Part shown: piece by piece, positions 32,035 through 44,079 of the stretch | How the letters are laid out: each line of letters begins with the position of its first letter | How positions within the stretch are numbered: position 1 is the stretch's first letter | Assembly: GCF_020283565.1 (NCBI RefSeq) | Contig: NC_060061.1 | Coordinates: forward strand, 25,085,362-25,149,361 | DNA length: 64,000 nt | Direction of reading: 5' to 3' | Origin: Trifolium pratense | Lineage: Eukaryota > Streptophyta > Magnoliopsida > Fabales > Fabaceae | Program-made: the position numbers and the translations under genes | The notes under the pieces: generated by a model | Seen by the model: the letters and a program-made list of their open reading frames with translations, nothing else | Told to the model about the DNA's origin: nothing | The model's database searches: none

Positions 32035-33966
32035 TGTTAAGATAATAAGTTGTTAGACTTTATATTATTGGGCCCGTTAGGCTTATAGTCCACTAGGTTT
32101 TGCTATATAATCTCTTGTAACTCTATTTTATTAAGCAAATGCAATTCTAATATTATGTAACCCTAGTTGTCTCCTTTGTTATTCCCCTAGTTTGTATCTT
32201 TGATTCTAACTTGGTATCGAGAGCTTGTTTCCATCCTCCTTAGATTGTGTATTGTTATCCGCTGTCGAGTTCCCAATAGTTTGGGAATGTGATTATTCTA
32301 TTGAGGTTGTGTTGCTGCGTTTTGAGTTCTCTTGGTTAATTTCTAGGTTGGTCAAAATTGGTTTCTATTGATGGTTTCTATTGAATCAATTGAATTTGGT
32401 TCGGCGGAGTGGAGATAATTTTCGTCTGCAAGGAATCAACCTTTTATGGCTTATTGGAGATTTATAGGTACCGTCACTAATATCAAATTTGGAATTGGCA
32501 GTGCAAGGTACTTTGGTTATTGGAATATCTCTATTAGGCACATGATGTTCTACAGGTTGAAAATGACTTTTTGATGGTGTCATACATTTGTATTTGTCTT
32601 CCATTTCCTTTGAATTAGTTGATTTTTGCTTTGATTGTTGAGAAAATTTATTGAGTCGTCATCATCCATAATGTCTAGTGTCCTTTTATGGTACTGTCTA
32701 TTGGTTCATATGTGTGATTTATGTTGGGTTTGTTTGTTTTCTTAGAGGAAATGACACCGTGTGGGTGTTTGAGTTAGTAAAAAAAACAAAAATTGCTTTG
32801 TTGGTTTGTTTGTCTTGATTTGATTTCTTTCAGTTCCACTTGAATTGGTTTCGTTTCCATATGTTTCAATTTGGTTATTTGGTGAGTCAAGTGCTCCCAA
32901 TTTGGTTGTTTGGTGAGTCAAAGTGCTCACAATTTGATTATTTGGTGAGTTGAGTGCTCACAATTTGATTTCTTTTGATTGATTGTTGGTCTCTCTTGTT
33001 TGATTGTTTCTCTTCCCCTTTTTTGATTCTTCTTTGTTTGATTGTTTCTCTCTTATTAACTTCTTTTGTCTGATTACTTCCCTCTATTGGTTCTGTTTGA
33101 TTGAGCTTATCTCCCTATTGGTTTCTCCTTATTAGTTCTTTTGTTTGATTGCACTTCTCTCTTCTAATTGATTACATTGCACTTCTCTCTGTCAATTCTT
33201 CTGTTTGATTGCTTCTCTCTAATTATTTCTTCCGTTTGATTGTTTCTTTCTAATGATTTCGCTTCTCATTGATGATGGTTTTGTCTGGATCCTGTCTTAT
33301 TGCTTCTCCCTGCTGATTTTCTTATGTCTGATTGCTTCTGATGAATTCCCTTCTCTTCTGTTGGATTGCTCCCCTCTGTCTGTTCTTCTATTTTGGTTGC
33401 TTCTCTTTCTATTGACTGATTCTTCTGTTTGGTGATTTAGTTCACTTTGGATTGGAACAATTTGGTTTGGTAAAGTTTGGATTTGTCGGATTGGTTTGGA
33501 TTTGGTTAGCTTGGACTGAATTGGATGAAATGGATGTTAGCTTGGTTTGATTTGATTCTCCTCTCTATCTCTGCAGGTTCCTCTTTTGGTACTATTTGTG
33601 GCTCTTGGTTATGATATTAGTTGATTTAGTTTAATTTTATGGGTTAATTTTGTAACAAGCTTAAAAGCTTAGTAAACTTTAGCTTGAGGGATAATATTAA
33701 GATAAAATGTTGAGTTTATATTATTAAGTATGTTTTGTTTGACAAACTCTCGATGCTTTTTGTTGTTGCATCGTGAGTTTGAGGGTAAGTGTTAAGATAA
33801 TAAGTTGTTAGACTTTATATTATTGGGCCCGTTAGGCTTATAGTCCACTAGGTTTTGCTATATAATCTCTTGTAACTCTATTTTATTAAGCAAATGCAAT
33901 TCTAATATTATGTAACCCTAGTTGTCTCCTTTGTTATTCCCCTAGTTTGTATCTTTGATTCTAACA
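32035..33966 (+). mobile_element. Non-autonomous LTR retrotransposon (LARD/TRIM-like), 1.93 kb
   Basis: Two 177-bp LTRs (32035-32211 and 33790-33966; TGTTAAGATAA...TTCTAACA) that look identical except for the last base of the 5' copy. The target duplication is CAATC (32030-32034, 33967-33971). The primer site TGGTATCGAGAGC begins at 32212 and a purine tract (GAGTTTGAGGGTAAG) precedes the 3' LTR. The 1.58-kb interior encodes no recognisable protein. It includes a T-rich stretch (about 32980-33430) with many TTTGATTG and TTCTCT words. It must use enzymes supplied in trans. Confidence 0.9.
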
Positions 33967-33971
33967 CAATC

Positions 33972-34552
33972 TTCAAAAGCTTAGAAAGTTGTTTCTAAGG
34001 TTGAGAGATAGTTTTGAGAAAAGAGATTTTTGAGAGTGAAAAATATTTTGTGAATTATGAGAATTGTTTTCTCACAAACTTGGATAAAAAGATTTATAGT
34101 GTATGTGATTTATGTGTAAAAAAGGAGAAATTTTGCGATGTGGATAATTGTCTACTGCCATCTCTGCTGCGGAGATCTAACAGTTGAGACACAAAGGAAA
34201 ATAAATAATAAATAAATAAAAACAGCGGAAAAGGATATCTCCACTATCACCCGAGTCATCCAATCAACTCACTCACCCGAGTTACCGAATCAACTCAACA
34301 TGATATTTTTTTCCACCGCCGGCAGCTCTCTGCGGCAACGACAAGCCAAAGTTCCGGCCCAAACTCTTGTTAGTTCTTTCGCTTCTTTGTTCCAGCATCG
34401 TCTCTTAGCTCTTCTTTTATCTTTTCTGTTTTTGTTGACAAGGCAAATGGTGAAAGGTGCTCGATTTTGGTCCAAGGAAATGATTAATTAATTTTCTGGA
34501 TGTTGTACTCAAAATTGGTACTTTAGGAACAGAGAAATAATTTATTTATTTA
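33972..34552. other. Spacer between two LTR elements
   Basis: Contains overlapping 60-codon frames on both strands around 34290-34490 with no family resemblance. The GC content rises there, but no gene is supported. Confidence 0.35.
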
Positions 34553-35821
34553 TGTTGAAATTTGAGGAATTTATGTGAAACAATATGAGAAAATAATAAG
34601 AAACAATAAAATATTATTGATAATGATGTCAATAATCCTAATTACAATATTTACATTAATAAAATAGTATGAATAAACTTAAATCTAAACTAAATCCCTT
34701 TATTATAGGGCTAAGAATAAACAAACTAAATCAAGATATTTTCTCAACAAATAATATTATAATATTTTCTATTCTAACACTCCCCCTCAAGCTAAAGCTT
34801 ACTAAGCTTTAAGCTTGTTACAAAACTAACCCTGAAAATAAATTAAATCCATTGATAGCAAGCCAACGAAGAGCAGCAACCAAAGAAGCAGTAGAGGAGC
34901 GGCTGAAGAGATGAATCCATATCAAATTAAGTAAAAATACCCGCGGATTAAAGTATCGCAAACGGGACTGCCCGCGGATTAAAGCATCACAAACGTGTAT
35001 GCCCGCGGATTAAAGTATCGCAAACGGGACTGCCCGCGGATTAAAGCATCACAAACGTGTATGCCCGCGGATTAAAGTATCACAAACGGGACTGCACGCT
35101 GATTAAAGTATCACAAACGGGTATGCCCGCGGATTAAAGTATCACAAACGGGACTGCCCGCGGATTAAGGTATCACAAACGGGTATGCCCGCGGATTAAG
35201 GTATCACAAATGGGTATGCCCGCGGATTAAGGGATCACAAACGGGAAATTAGACCACCAAAATAAGACCAATAGAGACTGAAGATCAATCTTGAAGAAAA
35301 AAAACGGTGGTTAAATGTAAAGGATTCATGGAAAAGTGGGCTGCATGTGTCAGGGTAACATATGAATAAGGTTAGAATAAAAACATAACGGGTAACATAC
35401 AAATAAGGTTAGAATAGAAAGGAAATAAACAAGAACCACAAAGGTGGAACAAAATAAATAAAAAGAAATCCCAATGACGGCTAGAGTTTATATGGAAAAA
35501 AAAGGTAAATTAAAGAATAACCGAGAGTTATATTTTCTTGGGAGAAGTTGCAGCGGAATTGTGTTTCAAGGTGGATACCATGGCTCTGATACCATGTTGA
35601 AATTTGGGGAATTTAGGTGAAAGAATATGAGAAAATAATAAGAAACAATAAAATATTATTGATAATGATGTCAATAACCCTAATTACAATATTTACATTA
35701 ATAAAATAGTATGAATAAACTTAAATCTAAACTAAATCCCTTTATTATAGGGCTAAGAATAAACAAACCAAATCGAGATATTTTCTCAACAAATAATATT
35801 ATAATATTTTCTATTCTAACA
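34553..35821 (-). mobile_element. Small non-autonomous LTR element (TRIM-like), 1.27 kb
   Basis: Minus-strand element with two 227-bp LTRs (34553-34779 and 35595-35821). The target duplication is ATTTA (34548-34552, 35822-35826). The primer site reads TGGTATCAGAGCC on the minus strand (35582-35594) and the polypurine tract TTGAGGGGGAGTG lies beside the 34779 end. No protein is encoded. A block of about 45 bp next to the polypurine tract (GTAACAAGCTTAAAGCTTAG...) is shared with the 32035 element near 33650, so the two families are related. The LTRs differ by only a handful of bases. Confidence 0.9.
34940..35245. repeat. Ten 31-bp tandem repeats inside the TRIM-like element
   Basis: Units of the form CCCGCGGATTAAAGTATCAC followed by AAACGGGACTG, nine complete and one partial. 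Odd and even units alternate in the first part (…GGGACTG against …GTGTATG), giving a 62-bp higher-order unit. No spacers separate the units. Confidence 0.95.
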
Positions 35822-35826
35822 ATTTA

Positions 35827-37029
35827 TTTATTTATTTTTTAGGAAAACAAAGAAGTTGTGTTAAAACCCAGATATTTGTTGAAGTTGATGTTGATTGAGG
35901 CTCAAATTAAGAATTTATTTATGGCTTATCTTTTGTTTTGTATTGGGGTTGTAGATTTGGGTTTATAGGTTTGCTTGATGACTGTCATATTGGGGTTATA
36001 TAGTTCTCAAATTTAATTTAATTTAATTAATTACTTTGTTACTCATTGAATAAATTGGGTTTTCAGTTTCCACTTCACTAAGCCACTAGCCAGGGATGAG
36101 AAAAAGATTATGAAAATAGATAGAAAACCAAAAATGAGGATGAAGAGAACACAAACTCTTGTAACGCGTACGTTTTTCTCTATGTAACTTTCTATTTTGT
36201 CTTTTAACTGCTGGATTAATCCGACAGCTCAAAACAGTGCAGTAGAGATCGCAGTGGGCAAAACTGCAGTCGAGGGGAAGGAAAATCTTCGATTTTTAAC
36301 AGTTTTAATCGATTGAGAGACCCTAAAATTGATATTTTACACTTTTTCAAGCACCAATCGATTGGGAAAAACTTATATGATGAACCGATCGATTGACACG
36401 TCATAAGAATGATATTTTGAACAAGTGTAAACCATTTTAGACACAAAAAACTTTATGTGGATGATTTGCTTGTAACCTCCTAAGTTTTAAAACATTTCTC
36501 TCAACAATTAGGACAACTAATGTCTTCAAGCTCAAGATGATCATTCAAAGGCATAGAGAAATAGAAACACAAAACCGAAAGAAATTTGACAACATTAAAA
36601 CAAAAAACGGTAAAGTATGAACTACAAACTTCCCCTTTTTTATGTTGTCAATCCTTGAAGTGGATTTATTGTGCCCTCTAGAAAGAAAAAGAAAATCTGA
36701 AAATGTTACTTCTACAAAATTTCCACAATAACAATTAATTTTTAAATAATTTTATTATTTTTAATAAATTTTGGAGAAATATCTTGAAAATTAAGTGAAT
36801 AAACTCTAGGTTTGAATTTGTTTTATTATTCACAAAAAAGGAATGAAATTGTGTTATTAAATTTCACAAAAATGTAAATTTGGACGTAATGCAATTCACA
36901 CCACTATTTTAGGTATACACCACCTTGTATAACCATAATCGGGCCAAACCCAATATTTGTCATTAACCCATTCCTCCTACACTATTTTTTTCATCATTTT
37001 GTAACCCTAACTAATGTTATACTCTCTCA
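35827..37029. other. AT-rich spacer
   Basis: Several ATCGATTG words occur near 36307-36395. No gene, LTR or TIR pair was recognised. A 76-codon minus-strand frame at 36216-36446 has no family resemblance. Confidence 0.4.
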
Positions 37030-37060
37030 ACTAGACCCTTACCCGTGCGATGCACGCGTA
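37030..37060 (-). mobile_element. Helitron-type 3' end, minus strand
   Basis: Read on the minus strand, a hairpin ACGCGTGC-ATC-GCACGGGT (one mismatch in 8 pairs) is followed 7-8 nt later by CTAGT. The body would extend to higher coordinates; its 5' end was not identified. Confidence 0.4.
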
Positions 37061-38329
37061 TGATGCGATTATTTTTATTTTACAATTGCATAAAAATGAA
37101 ATATTAAATATTATCAAAATAATAATAATAATAAAATAGAGTATCTGAGATTCAAAAGATTTATTTTTTAAGGAGAAGTGGTGTGACATTATAAGTGAGT
37201 GGTTAAATGAAGAAATATTATTGGTTTAAGGATTATGGTTTACTTTACATGAGTAACAGAATGACTATCTAAAATTTATATATACATGAGTAATATGATA
37301 TATCTCCGCACAACATATAAATCTATTTCAAAACACACAAAAGATTGAATGAAAAGAGATGTGACAAAATCTAAGTCACACAATTGACATATAAATAGTG
37401 ACAGAATTAGAAAAACTCAAATAAAACAAATAAAATTAAAGGGTACATACCTTTTAAAAATATTCCAAAGGGACATATGTGAAGAGCATCAACCTCACAG
37501 TTCAGTTCGTTTGAGTAAGAGATGATGACCCAAAGCTTAAAATAAAAAATTATAAAAATAAGTATATCAATAAAAAAAAAATGAATAAATAAAAAAGTAA
37601 AGGAAAGTAAAACAACTATTACATAATTCAATTAAAAATAAAGTATATATTATTTAATTTGTATCATAATAGAATATGAATACACATATACAGTAACAAT
37701 TAACTAAACATATAAATGATGTGCAACACAAAAGTTGAATGTATGATCTGCAACAAACAAAAAATGTCAAATTCTCTTAATTTTATTTGTTATGCAAAAA
37801 TTTAATTTTTGCAAAAAATAAAATAACTACAACAAATCATGGTTCTAGAAAATAACATAAGTATTTATACCTGATGCACAAAAGATGAAGAGGCAAGATA
37901 ATGGAAAGAGAAATTGCACATATAAGATATGAAAAAATCTATTCTCACATTCAACCGAAAAAACAAATGGTAATCTTGTTAAGCACATGATTGAGCATCA
38001 GAGGATGAAAATATTTGTTTCTAACATTCGTAATGGTTAGTTAGGAAAATATGAATAAGATACAAATTAAAACAATTGTAACCTATATATTAAAATATTG
38101 GTAGAAGAGTCCAAAAGATGAAAATTGAATGATGACTTAAGAGATGAAAAATATATTACCGGGAGTTACAAAGTTAATTAGTGTGTATTTTTGTATTCTC
38201 CTTATTATAATATAGTAAGCAAAAGTTATTATATTCGCCAAAAAAAGTAAAGGTTAAGTAAAGGCTTGAGTGAATGTATATTAAAAAGCCATAAGTATAT
38301 AAATGTAGAATATGAAAAGTATAGAGATG

Positions 38330-38332
<3 letters not shown>
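37061..38332. other. AT-rich spacer
   Basis: No recognised gene. It may include the body of a Helitron ending at 37030. Confidence 0.35.

Positions 38333-38415
<83 letters not shown>
38333..38415. repeat. (AAT)n microsatellite
   Basis: About 27 uninterrupted trinucleotide units. Confidence 0.95.
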
Positions 38416-38416
<1 letters not shown>

Positions 38417-38816
38417 TAAGTAGAAATGATGTGGCATTGTAGAATGGTTTAATTGAATTTAAATAGATGATGTGGCTAAATGAAACAATTTGATTGATCT
38501 AAGTGGATTAGGGTTAGGAGAACTATTTAGGAATTATATATATAGATTCTCTGTTCTCTCTCTTACTCTTCATACACCGCCGCAAGATTTCCTCTAACAC
38601 CGACCGTGAGCAAGTCTTCTTTGACAAAAAAAAAAACAAAACCTCGTTTTCTTCATCTCCTCAATTGTCTCTATTCTTCTTTGTTACCGAAACATCATTG
38701 TCAAAAGCTCCATTTTCGAACACATCTGAGCTATCCCATAGAGTTTCGAATATGTAATACTCATCATATGTACATTCTGTTAGACTGCTTTATTTCATGA
38801 CGTGGACATTGTTATC

Positions 38817-39572
38817 GGTGACCACCGTATCAGGAGTCATCACCACCGCAATATTAATATTGATAATGTCATCAACAAAAATACCATGATGATGATGATG
38901 ATGATGATGAATGCTTATGTTGCTACTTATCATCGTGATCTCCAAGCAGTCTCATCATCCCGCTCACAAGAGCCACCCAATGTCAGAAGATTAACATTGA
39001 TATGTTTGGGGGCAGCAACAACAAGAATAGGAAGAACAACAAGAAAAATATTGATGATGGAAGAGTCCACAGCATACAATGCCAAAAACATGGACCGCAC
39101 ACATGTCCAATTTAAAACATGCTACTCAGGACATCACAAAAGTATGCTAATCATGTGAAGACAATTCACTACAAGAAACTAATTTGCAATATTGACTTGT
39201 CTTCAGTTTCGTTCTTGTAGTCAATTATCTTCACACATGACTAGCATTTTTTTGTGATGGTGTGAGTACCATGTTGCAAATTGGAATGTTTTTGGCATGG
39301 TAGGCTGTGGTTCTTCCATCATCAATATTTTTCTTGTTCTTCTTTTTTCTATTATTGTTATAGCTGCCCCCAAACTCATCAACATTGACCGTCTGAGATG
39401 GTGGCTCTTGTGAGTGTGATGATGAGCCTGCATGGATATCAAGATGATAAGAAGTAGCATAAACATTCATCGTCGTCATCATCATCATGTTGTTTTTATC
39501 GATGACATTATCAGTATTAATATTCTTATTAATTGATAATGATGTTGATAATAACGATATATGTGGATGACC
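38817..39572. mobile_element. Foldback element, locus 2 (uninterrupted)
   Basis: Two arms of about 370 bp converge near 39190. Left arm: ATTAATATTGATAATG, ATG run, TTATCATCGTGATCTCCA. The right arm is its inverted partner and ends GGATGACC at 39572. In reverse orientation the whole unit aligns with locus 1, including the junction with CAAGAACGAAACTGAAGAC, so one unit was copied. The arms can be read as MNAYVATYHRDLQ, SQEPPSQT and KNIDDGR, then CQKHGPHTCPI in one frame and IPICNMVLTPSQ in the other arm. This is a decayed protein-like sequence, possibly from a C2H2 zinc-finger gene. Confidence 0.65.
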
Positions 39573-40110
39573 AACTACTACTTACTCCCTCTGATATATC
39601 TAGTTTAGATATAGACTTAGATACATTGGTTTTTCAATAACTAGGAATGAAGTGTTTTATAATGGAGTAGCTTAGATTATATTAGAGACACACACTCTTT
39701 CTTCCCTCCCTATATGGCTTCACACATGTTAGTTATTCAACAAAAATGGCTTCCCACATGTTATTAGGAACAAATTATAAACAAATAGTTTTCATTCCAC
39801 CTCTGTGAGTAGTAACTATGTTTCATAACGAACCATTTTATTAAGAACCATTATTCTAAAAATTAATTAAAAAAATCATAATGAACCACAATTGATAATG
39901 TGAATAATTTCTCACTTATAAGTACTATTCTGTAATTCACAAACTTAAAAGATTCTCTTCTCTGCCAACCATGTCCTTTCTTGGAACAGATTCTGCAGAG
40001 GGAGGCAGGCAGGCAGGCAGGAGAGAAACTAATCAACAGTTACTGCCTCTCCCTCAGTCCCACCAAACACAGACAGACCATCATCATCATCATCATCAAG
40101 TTGAATGAAT
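39573..40110. other. 3' flank of the GRAS gene
   Basis: Contains a GGCA tandem run (about 40000-40019) and a CAT tandem run (about 40080-40096). The latter lies close to the GRAS stop and is probably in its 3'UTR. Confidence 0.4.
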
Positions 40111-41457
40111 TCAATCAGTATAAGTCATCAAATCCGACGGCTGCCAAGCAGAAGCAATTAACAGTGAAAGATCCTTCCAACCAAGCTTGAGAGAACCATT
40201 CTCTTCCACCAAAGTATACCCTCTCCAAGGAAACATCCCCAACAATAAACTGGCTTGTGCAGCCGGGTTACCCCGAAGTGAAACGGGTCGAAATCCGACC
40301 CGTTTCAATTCATCTCCCCATCTCTCAACTTTCACTTCGCCAGTCCTCTTTGGCCCACCAACGGCAATAATGTTCCTTATCTCACACCCCAACAGTTGCT
40401 GCTCCACCATATGCCTCTCAACACTGTCCACACCTAATCCACCCCCAAGCGCGTCGAACAACGCGCTGTAATAATGCAAAGCTTCCACAAACCTCGCGAG
40501 GAAGCTACCAGCGTGGCTAAGATCCTGTTCAACGGTGGTGATTAGTTTTGGCCGAAGCTGACTCAGCAATCTCAACGTTCCTAAATCACTTCCGGTTATA
40601 TCGTATAAACAATGATGCATCCAGTGAACAACGATTGCTTCGTTTGGTCTAACACCGAGTTGACTCGGTTCCGTTACGCTTCCGATTTTGCCTTCAATTG
40701 GATGAAACTCGAACGGAAGGCCGAGTGAACTCGCGAAATCGGCGAGTCTTCTTCCCGTTGATTCTAGAAGCTCTGAAGAAGATCCGAAACCGGTGATTCT
40801 AACAGAACGAATTTTCTTGGATCGTGAAGCGAGGATGTGAAACAATCCTGGCCATTGAAGTCCTTGCATGATATCGAGGTCGATGATGTGGATACGATCC
40901 TCACCGTCCACAGCTTGGAAAATTGCTTGATTAGCGGTAAAATGAGAAAATTTCACCAACGGTGAAACTGAGTTGTAGGATTGAAACGCGTTGAAGATTC
41001 TTTGCGACTGAGTTAGGGTTACCGATTTAGCAGTTAACGGCGAGTAACTACCGAGACAAGAACTCACCACACGCGCTTGTAACGCCTGTGCAAAATAAGC
41101 TCCGACGCGCTCCGGCGAAGTTCCAAACGGTGAGGAAAGCTCGGTAATCTCCGGTAACAAGTCGTTAGCGAAATCGAGGTTATCCATGGCAACGCACTCA
41201 GCGCATTGAAGCAAAAGCCCTAGGAGTTTCAAACCTGTTGATTCACCTTCGTTTTCAGGTTCGAAGGCCTGTGCTTCCTCGTGTTCTTCGGCTTCCGCCG
41301 CCGTGTGCTCGGCGGAGTAGTTAGGTCTTTTGAAAGATGGTTGTTCCTGAAGGGTGGAATCATCGTCGTCATGTTCACGTTCGGCGCGTTTGGCATTCAT
41401 ATTATTATTATTAGGTTTGGAAGTGAGAGGTGGACGAGGGACCAAGCTTTGAAGCAT
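40111..41457 (-). CDS. SCL23: GRAS transcriptional regulator, SCARECROW-LIKE 23 type, 448 aa
   Basis: A nuclear GRAS-family regulator related to SCARECROW; in Arabidopsis SCL23 acts with SCR and SHR in endodermis and bundle-sheath identity. It is a single exon, usual for GRAS genes. The variable N-terminus (aa 1-74) is acidic. The GRAS domain (about 75-438) shows leucine-rich region I ([20 protein letters not shown]), the VHIID motif as [15 protein letters not shown] (about 189), FEFHPIEG, the second leucine-rich region, PFYRE/RVER-like parts ([16 protein letters not shown]) and the SAW motif ending LSLLIASAW. The start at 41457 ([11 protein letters not shown]) is preferred. The open frame extends to 41553, but the extra 32 residues are hydrophobic and unlike SCL23. 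The identity is from strong overall resemblance to SCL23. Confidence 0.93.
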   Translation of the reverse strand: MLQSLVPRPPLTSKPNNNNMNAKRAEREHDDDDSTLQEQPSFKRPNYSAEHTAAEAEEHEEAQAFEPENEGESTGLKLLGLLLQCAECVAMDNLDFANDLLPEITELSSPFGTSPERVGAYFAQALQARVVSSCLGSYSPLTAKSVTLTQSQRIFNAFQSYNSVSPLVKFSHFTANQAIFQAVDGEDRIHIIDLDIMQGLQWPGLFHILASRSKKIRSVRITGFGSSSELLESTGRRLADFASSLGLPFEFHPIEGKIGSVTEPSQLGVRPNEAIVVHWMHHCLYDITGSDLGTLRLLSQLRPKLITTVEQDLSHAGSFLARFVEALHYYSALFDALGGGLGVDSVERHMVEQQLLGCEIRNIIAVGGPKRTGEVKVERWGDELKRVGFRPVSLRGNPAAQASLLLGMFPWRGYTLVEENGSLKLGWKDLSLLIASAWQPSDLMTYTD

Positions 41458-42611
41458 GATCGTGATGATGAGGGAGAAAATTTTGTTGAAGGAATCGAAA
41501 ACTTTGGAGGAAACTTTTGAGAGAAAAGTGACAAAAATGAGAGGGAAAGACAAAGAAAGTTTGTACAGAAGAGTATGTCAGAAAAGGAGTGTTGAGTTCA
41601 GTGTTTGGTGAGAGAGAAAATTCTGAGGAGGAAAATTATTAATGTGAGATGAGATAAAGAAAAGAGACAGAAAGGGTTATGACTTTGTAGCCCAGAAAAG
41701 GTTTGGGTGTTATTCTATCTTATCATCTTTGGGTGCTCCGTTTTGTTTTCGCTATGTCTTTACCTTTGTTTTGCATGTAGAAATTGTGTCATTATTTATT
41801 ATTATAGGCTCATAATGATAGATATTAGAGGTACAGCTGAAACATGTTAATTCGGTTGATAAAAAGTTGATTTATATCTCGTAAAGTTGTCGGTTATTGT
41901 AAATATTGGTGTAAGAATCTCGTTGGTCAGTGATCATGAAATATCTCTGGGTGCTATGTAAATCTTGAGGCTTGCTATCCTGATGAGTACTTAAAATTCA
42001 ACGCATCTAAACTTTCTTCTATAAAAATCGTTAACATATATTCTACGGAGATATGTTAAAAAACTCAATATAAAAATTATGTTAAAGATTGTACATTCAA
42101 TATTAAAATTTCATTTGTAATTATCTTAATATGTGCCCTTAAAATCATCATCCAAAAGTAGTATTGTATTAAGGATAGATAATTAATTAAGGAAAATTAG
42201 TTTACTAATCACGTCATGTTTGGATGTTTGGGACTTTGGGTGTGCCACAAAAATTTAATTTAGTTCTCATCTAATGTTTTGTCCTGTCCTACGAATAGGA
42301 CAATCAGACAATGATATGTCTCATGTATTGTTTAATTATTGATCATCTTACCAGGATTAGATTAAAATACTCCCTACCTGACCATGACCCTTTATTTGAT
42401 TATCATTACTTGCATGAGTAGCTTTTCACCTAAATTGCATTTCTCTTTCACAGCACAATTATTACACTACTATCCTAATCTTTTTGCATAAGGAAATGAT
42501 GACAAATTCTATGATCAACCACTTTAATAAGCCATCTATACTATACTAATCCGAATTGAAAAGAGAAATATGGCTCCAAAGAGAATCCACGAATTGCACT
42601 TTTGTCATTAT
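41458..42611. other. GRAS gene 5' region and spacer
   Basis: The minus-strand leader (about 41458-41680) is pyrimidine-rich with CTCTCTC words. No unambiguous TATA box could be picked. The rest is AT-rich without a recognised feature. Confidence 0.4.
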
Positions 42612-42859
42612 GGGTATCTACGAATACTTAAACGTTCAATTTAGTAGATATCAGATGAATTTATAGCGAATAATTTATAAGTTATTAGTTTTTAGTTTAT
42701 AGCGAATAAGTTAACTAATTGAATTTGTACTCCCTCTGAATCTGATTTTATATATAAGCAAAAATTGGTTTTGGGTATCTACGACTAGTTAAACGTTCAA
42801 TTTAGTAGATATCAGATGAATTTATAGCGAATAGTTTACAAGTTACTAGTTTTTAGTTT

Positions 42860-43380
42860 GGCTTTAATGCAGTTTTGATCCTCCTATTTTGAAAAACCTG
42901 AACTTTTGATCCCCCTATTTTAAAACTCAGCACTTTTGATCCCCCTATTTTAGTTTTTTGTTAGTTTTAGTCCTCCACCTCAATTTGGTCAAACTTTTGC
43001 TAATGTGTCATGCTCACTGATGACGTGGCATTGTACATGTGGACAACTTGCTATGATGACGTCAGAAAAATTGGTGACACACAATATTTGACCTATAGAG
43101 ATGCATGTTTTGCAATGGGATTCCTTAAAGATGATCGTGTTTACATCACTGCAATCAAAAGATTGGGGCTCGGGACACTATCTAAGGAAATTGTTTGTCC
43201 ACATGTACAATGCCACGTCATTAGTGAGCATGACACATAAGCAAAAGTTTGGCCAAATTGAGGTGGGGGACTAAAACTAACAAAAAACTAAAATAGGGGG
43301 ATCAAAAGTGCTGAGTTTTAAAATAGGGGATCAAAAGTTCAGGTTTTTCAAAATAGGGGGATCAAAACTGCATTAAAGCC
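42860..43380. mobile_element. Pack-MULE-like element with captured helicase fragment
   Basis: TIRs of about 180 bp (GGCTTTAATGCAGTTTTGAT... inverted at the right end) and a perfect 9-bp duplication TTTTAGTTT (42851-42859, 43381-43389) identify a Mutator-type element. The interior of about 160 bp can be read as TYRDACFAMGFLKDD and, after a frame change, DWGSGHYLRKLF. This resembles the PIF1/Helitron-type helicase family. No transposase is present. Confidence 0.8.
43055..43200 (+). pseudogene. Helicase-like (PIF1/Helitron) gene fragment
   Basis: The frame at 43010-43240 reads through the TIR. Only the central part, RKIGDTQYLTYRDACFAMGF and LKDDRVYITAI, resembles the region of plant PIF1-like/Helitron helicases just before the helicase core. 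The following DWGSGHYLRKLF is in another frame, so a small deletion has occurred. Non-functional. Confidence 0.6.
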
Positions 43381-43421
43381 TTTTAGTTTATAGCGAATAA
43401 GTTAACTAATTGAATTTGTAC

Positions 43422-43553
43422 TCCTCTGAATCTGATTTTATATATAAGCAAAAATTGTTTTTTTTTCGATTCATTGAAGACTATATACATAATTTTTTCA
43501 ATAAATCTAAAAAGTTAATTTTTGCTTATATATATGAGATCAGAGGGAGCAAT
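43422..43553. mobile_element. Stowaway-like MITE
   Basis: The left end CTCCTCTGAATCTGATTTTA and the right end (reverse complement CTCCCTCTGATCTCATATAT) form a TIR with AAGCAAAAATT subterminal matches. Length about 130 bp. No clean TA duplication could be fixed at the right side. Confidence 0.55.
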
Positions 43554-43775
43554 GTTTGGTAAAATTAACGATTAAACTAGCTTATAAATATAAAATGACA
43601 TAAAAATTTTATTTTGAATTAAATATATTTTTACGTAAGATGACAGCCGGTAAAATTGGAAGAAAAAATGATAAGCTAATAAGCTACTTAAAATAGCGTT
43701 TGAAAAGCAAGTTATAAACTCTTTTGAAAAAACGGTTACCAGGTCTTTTTAAGTCAAATGAGCTTATAAGCTATA

Positions 43776-44079
43776 CTCCCTCCAGACACAAATATAAGAA
43801 AAAAAAACACTTCAAATTTTGGACACAAATATAAGCAAAAGTTAACTACTTTTAAACTAATTAATACTATTATTCCTAATATACCCTTATTTAATCACTT
43901 ACACTTATTTTCCTTTTCAAAAGTTTATGTGATTTCCAAGGCATAAATCACTTTTCAGAGGGTAATATAGTAAACTAAACTCGTGTTTTGCATTAAATCA
44001 AGAAAATTAACTACACTTAACTAAATTTCTTAAACACCGCGTAAACGATTTTTTTCCTTATATTTGTGTCCGGAGGGAG
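43776..44079. mobile_element. Stowaway-type MITE
   Basis: CTCCCTCCAGACACAAATAT at the left pairs with CTCCCTCCGGACACAAATAT (reverse complement) at the right. TA flanks both ends (43774-43775, 44080-44081). 304 bp and non-coding. Confidence 0.8.

Larger units (their letters stand above)
42612..43456. repeat. 161-bp tandem duplication, second copy split by a MULE
   Basis: The unit GGGTATCTACGA... to ...AAGCAAAAATTGG occurs at 42612-42772 and again from 42773. The second copy is interrupted by the 42860-43380 element and resumes at 43390. The unit includes a Stowaway-like end (CTCCCTCTGAATCTGATTTT). Confidence 0.8.

Noticed and set aside
34940..35245. CRISPR-like array
   Set aside because: The units abut without unique spacers and lie inside a plant LTR element; this is a simple tandem repeat.
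41458..41553. N-terminal extension of the GRAS protein
   Set aside because: The extra residues are hydrophobic and unlike SCL23; the ATG at 41457 is the better start.
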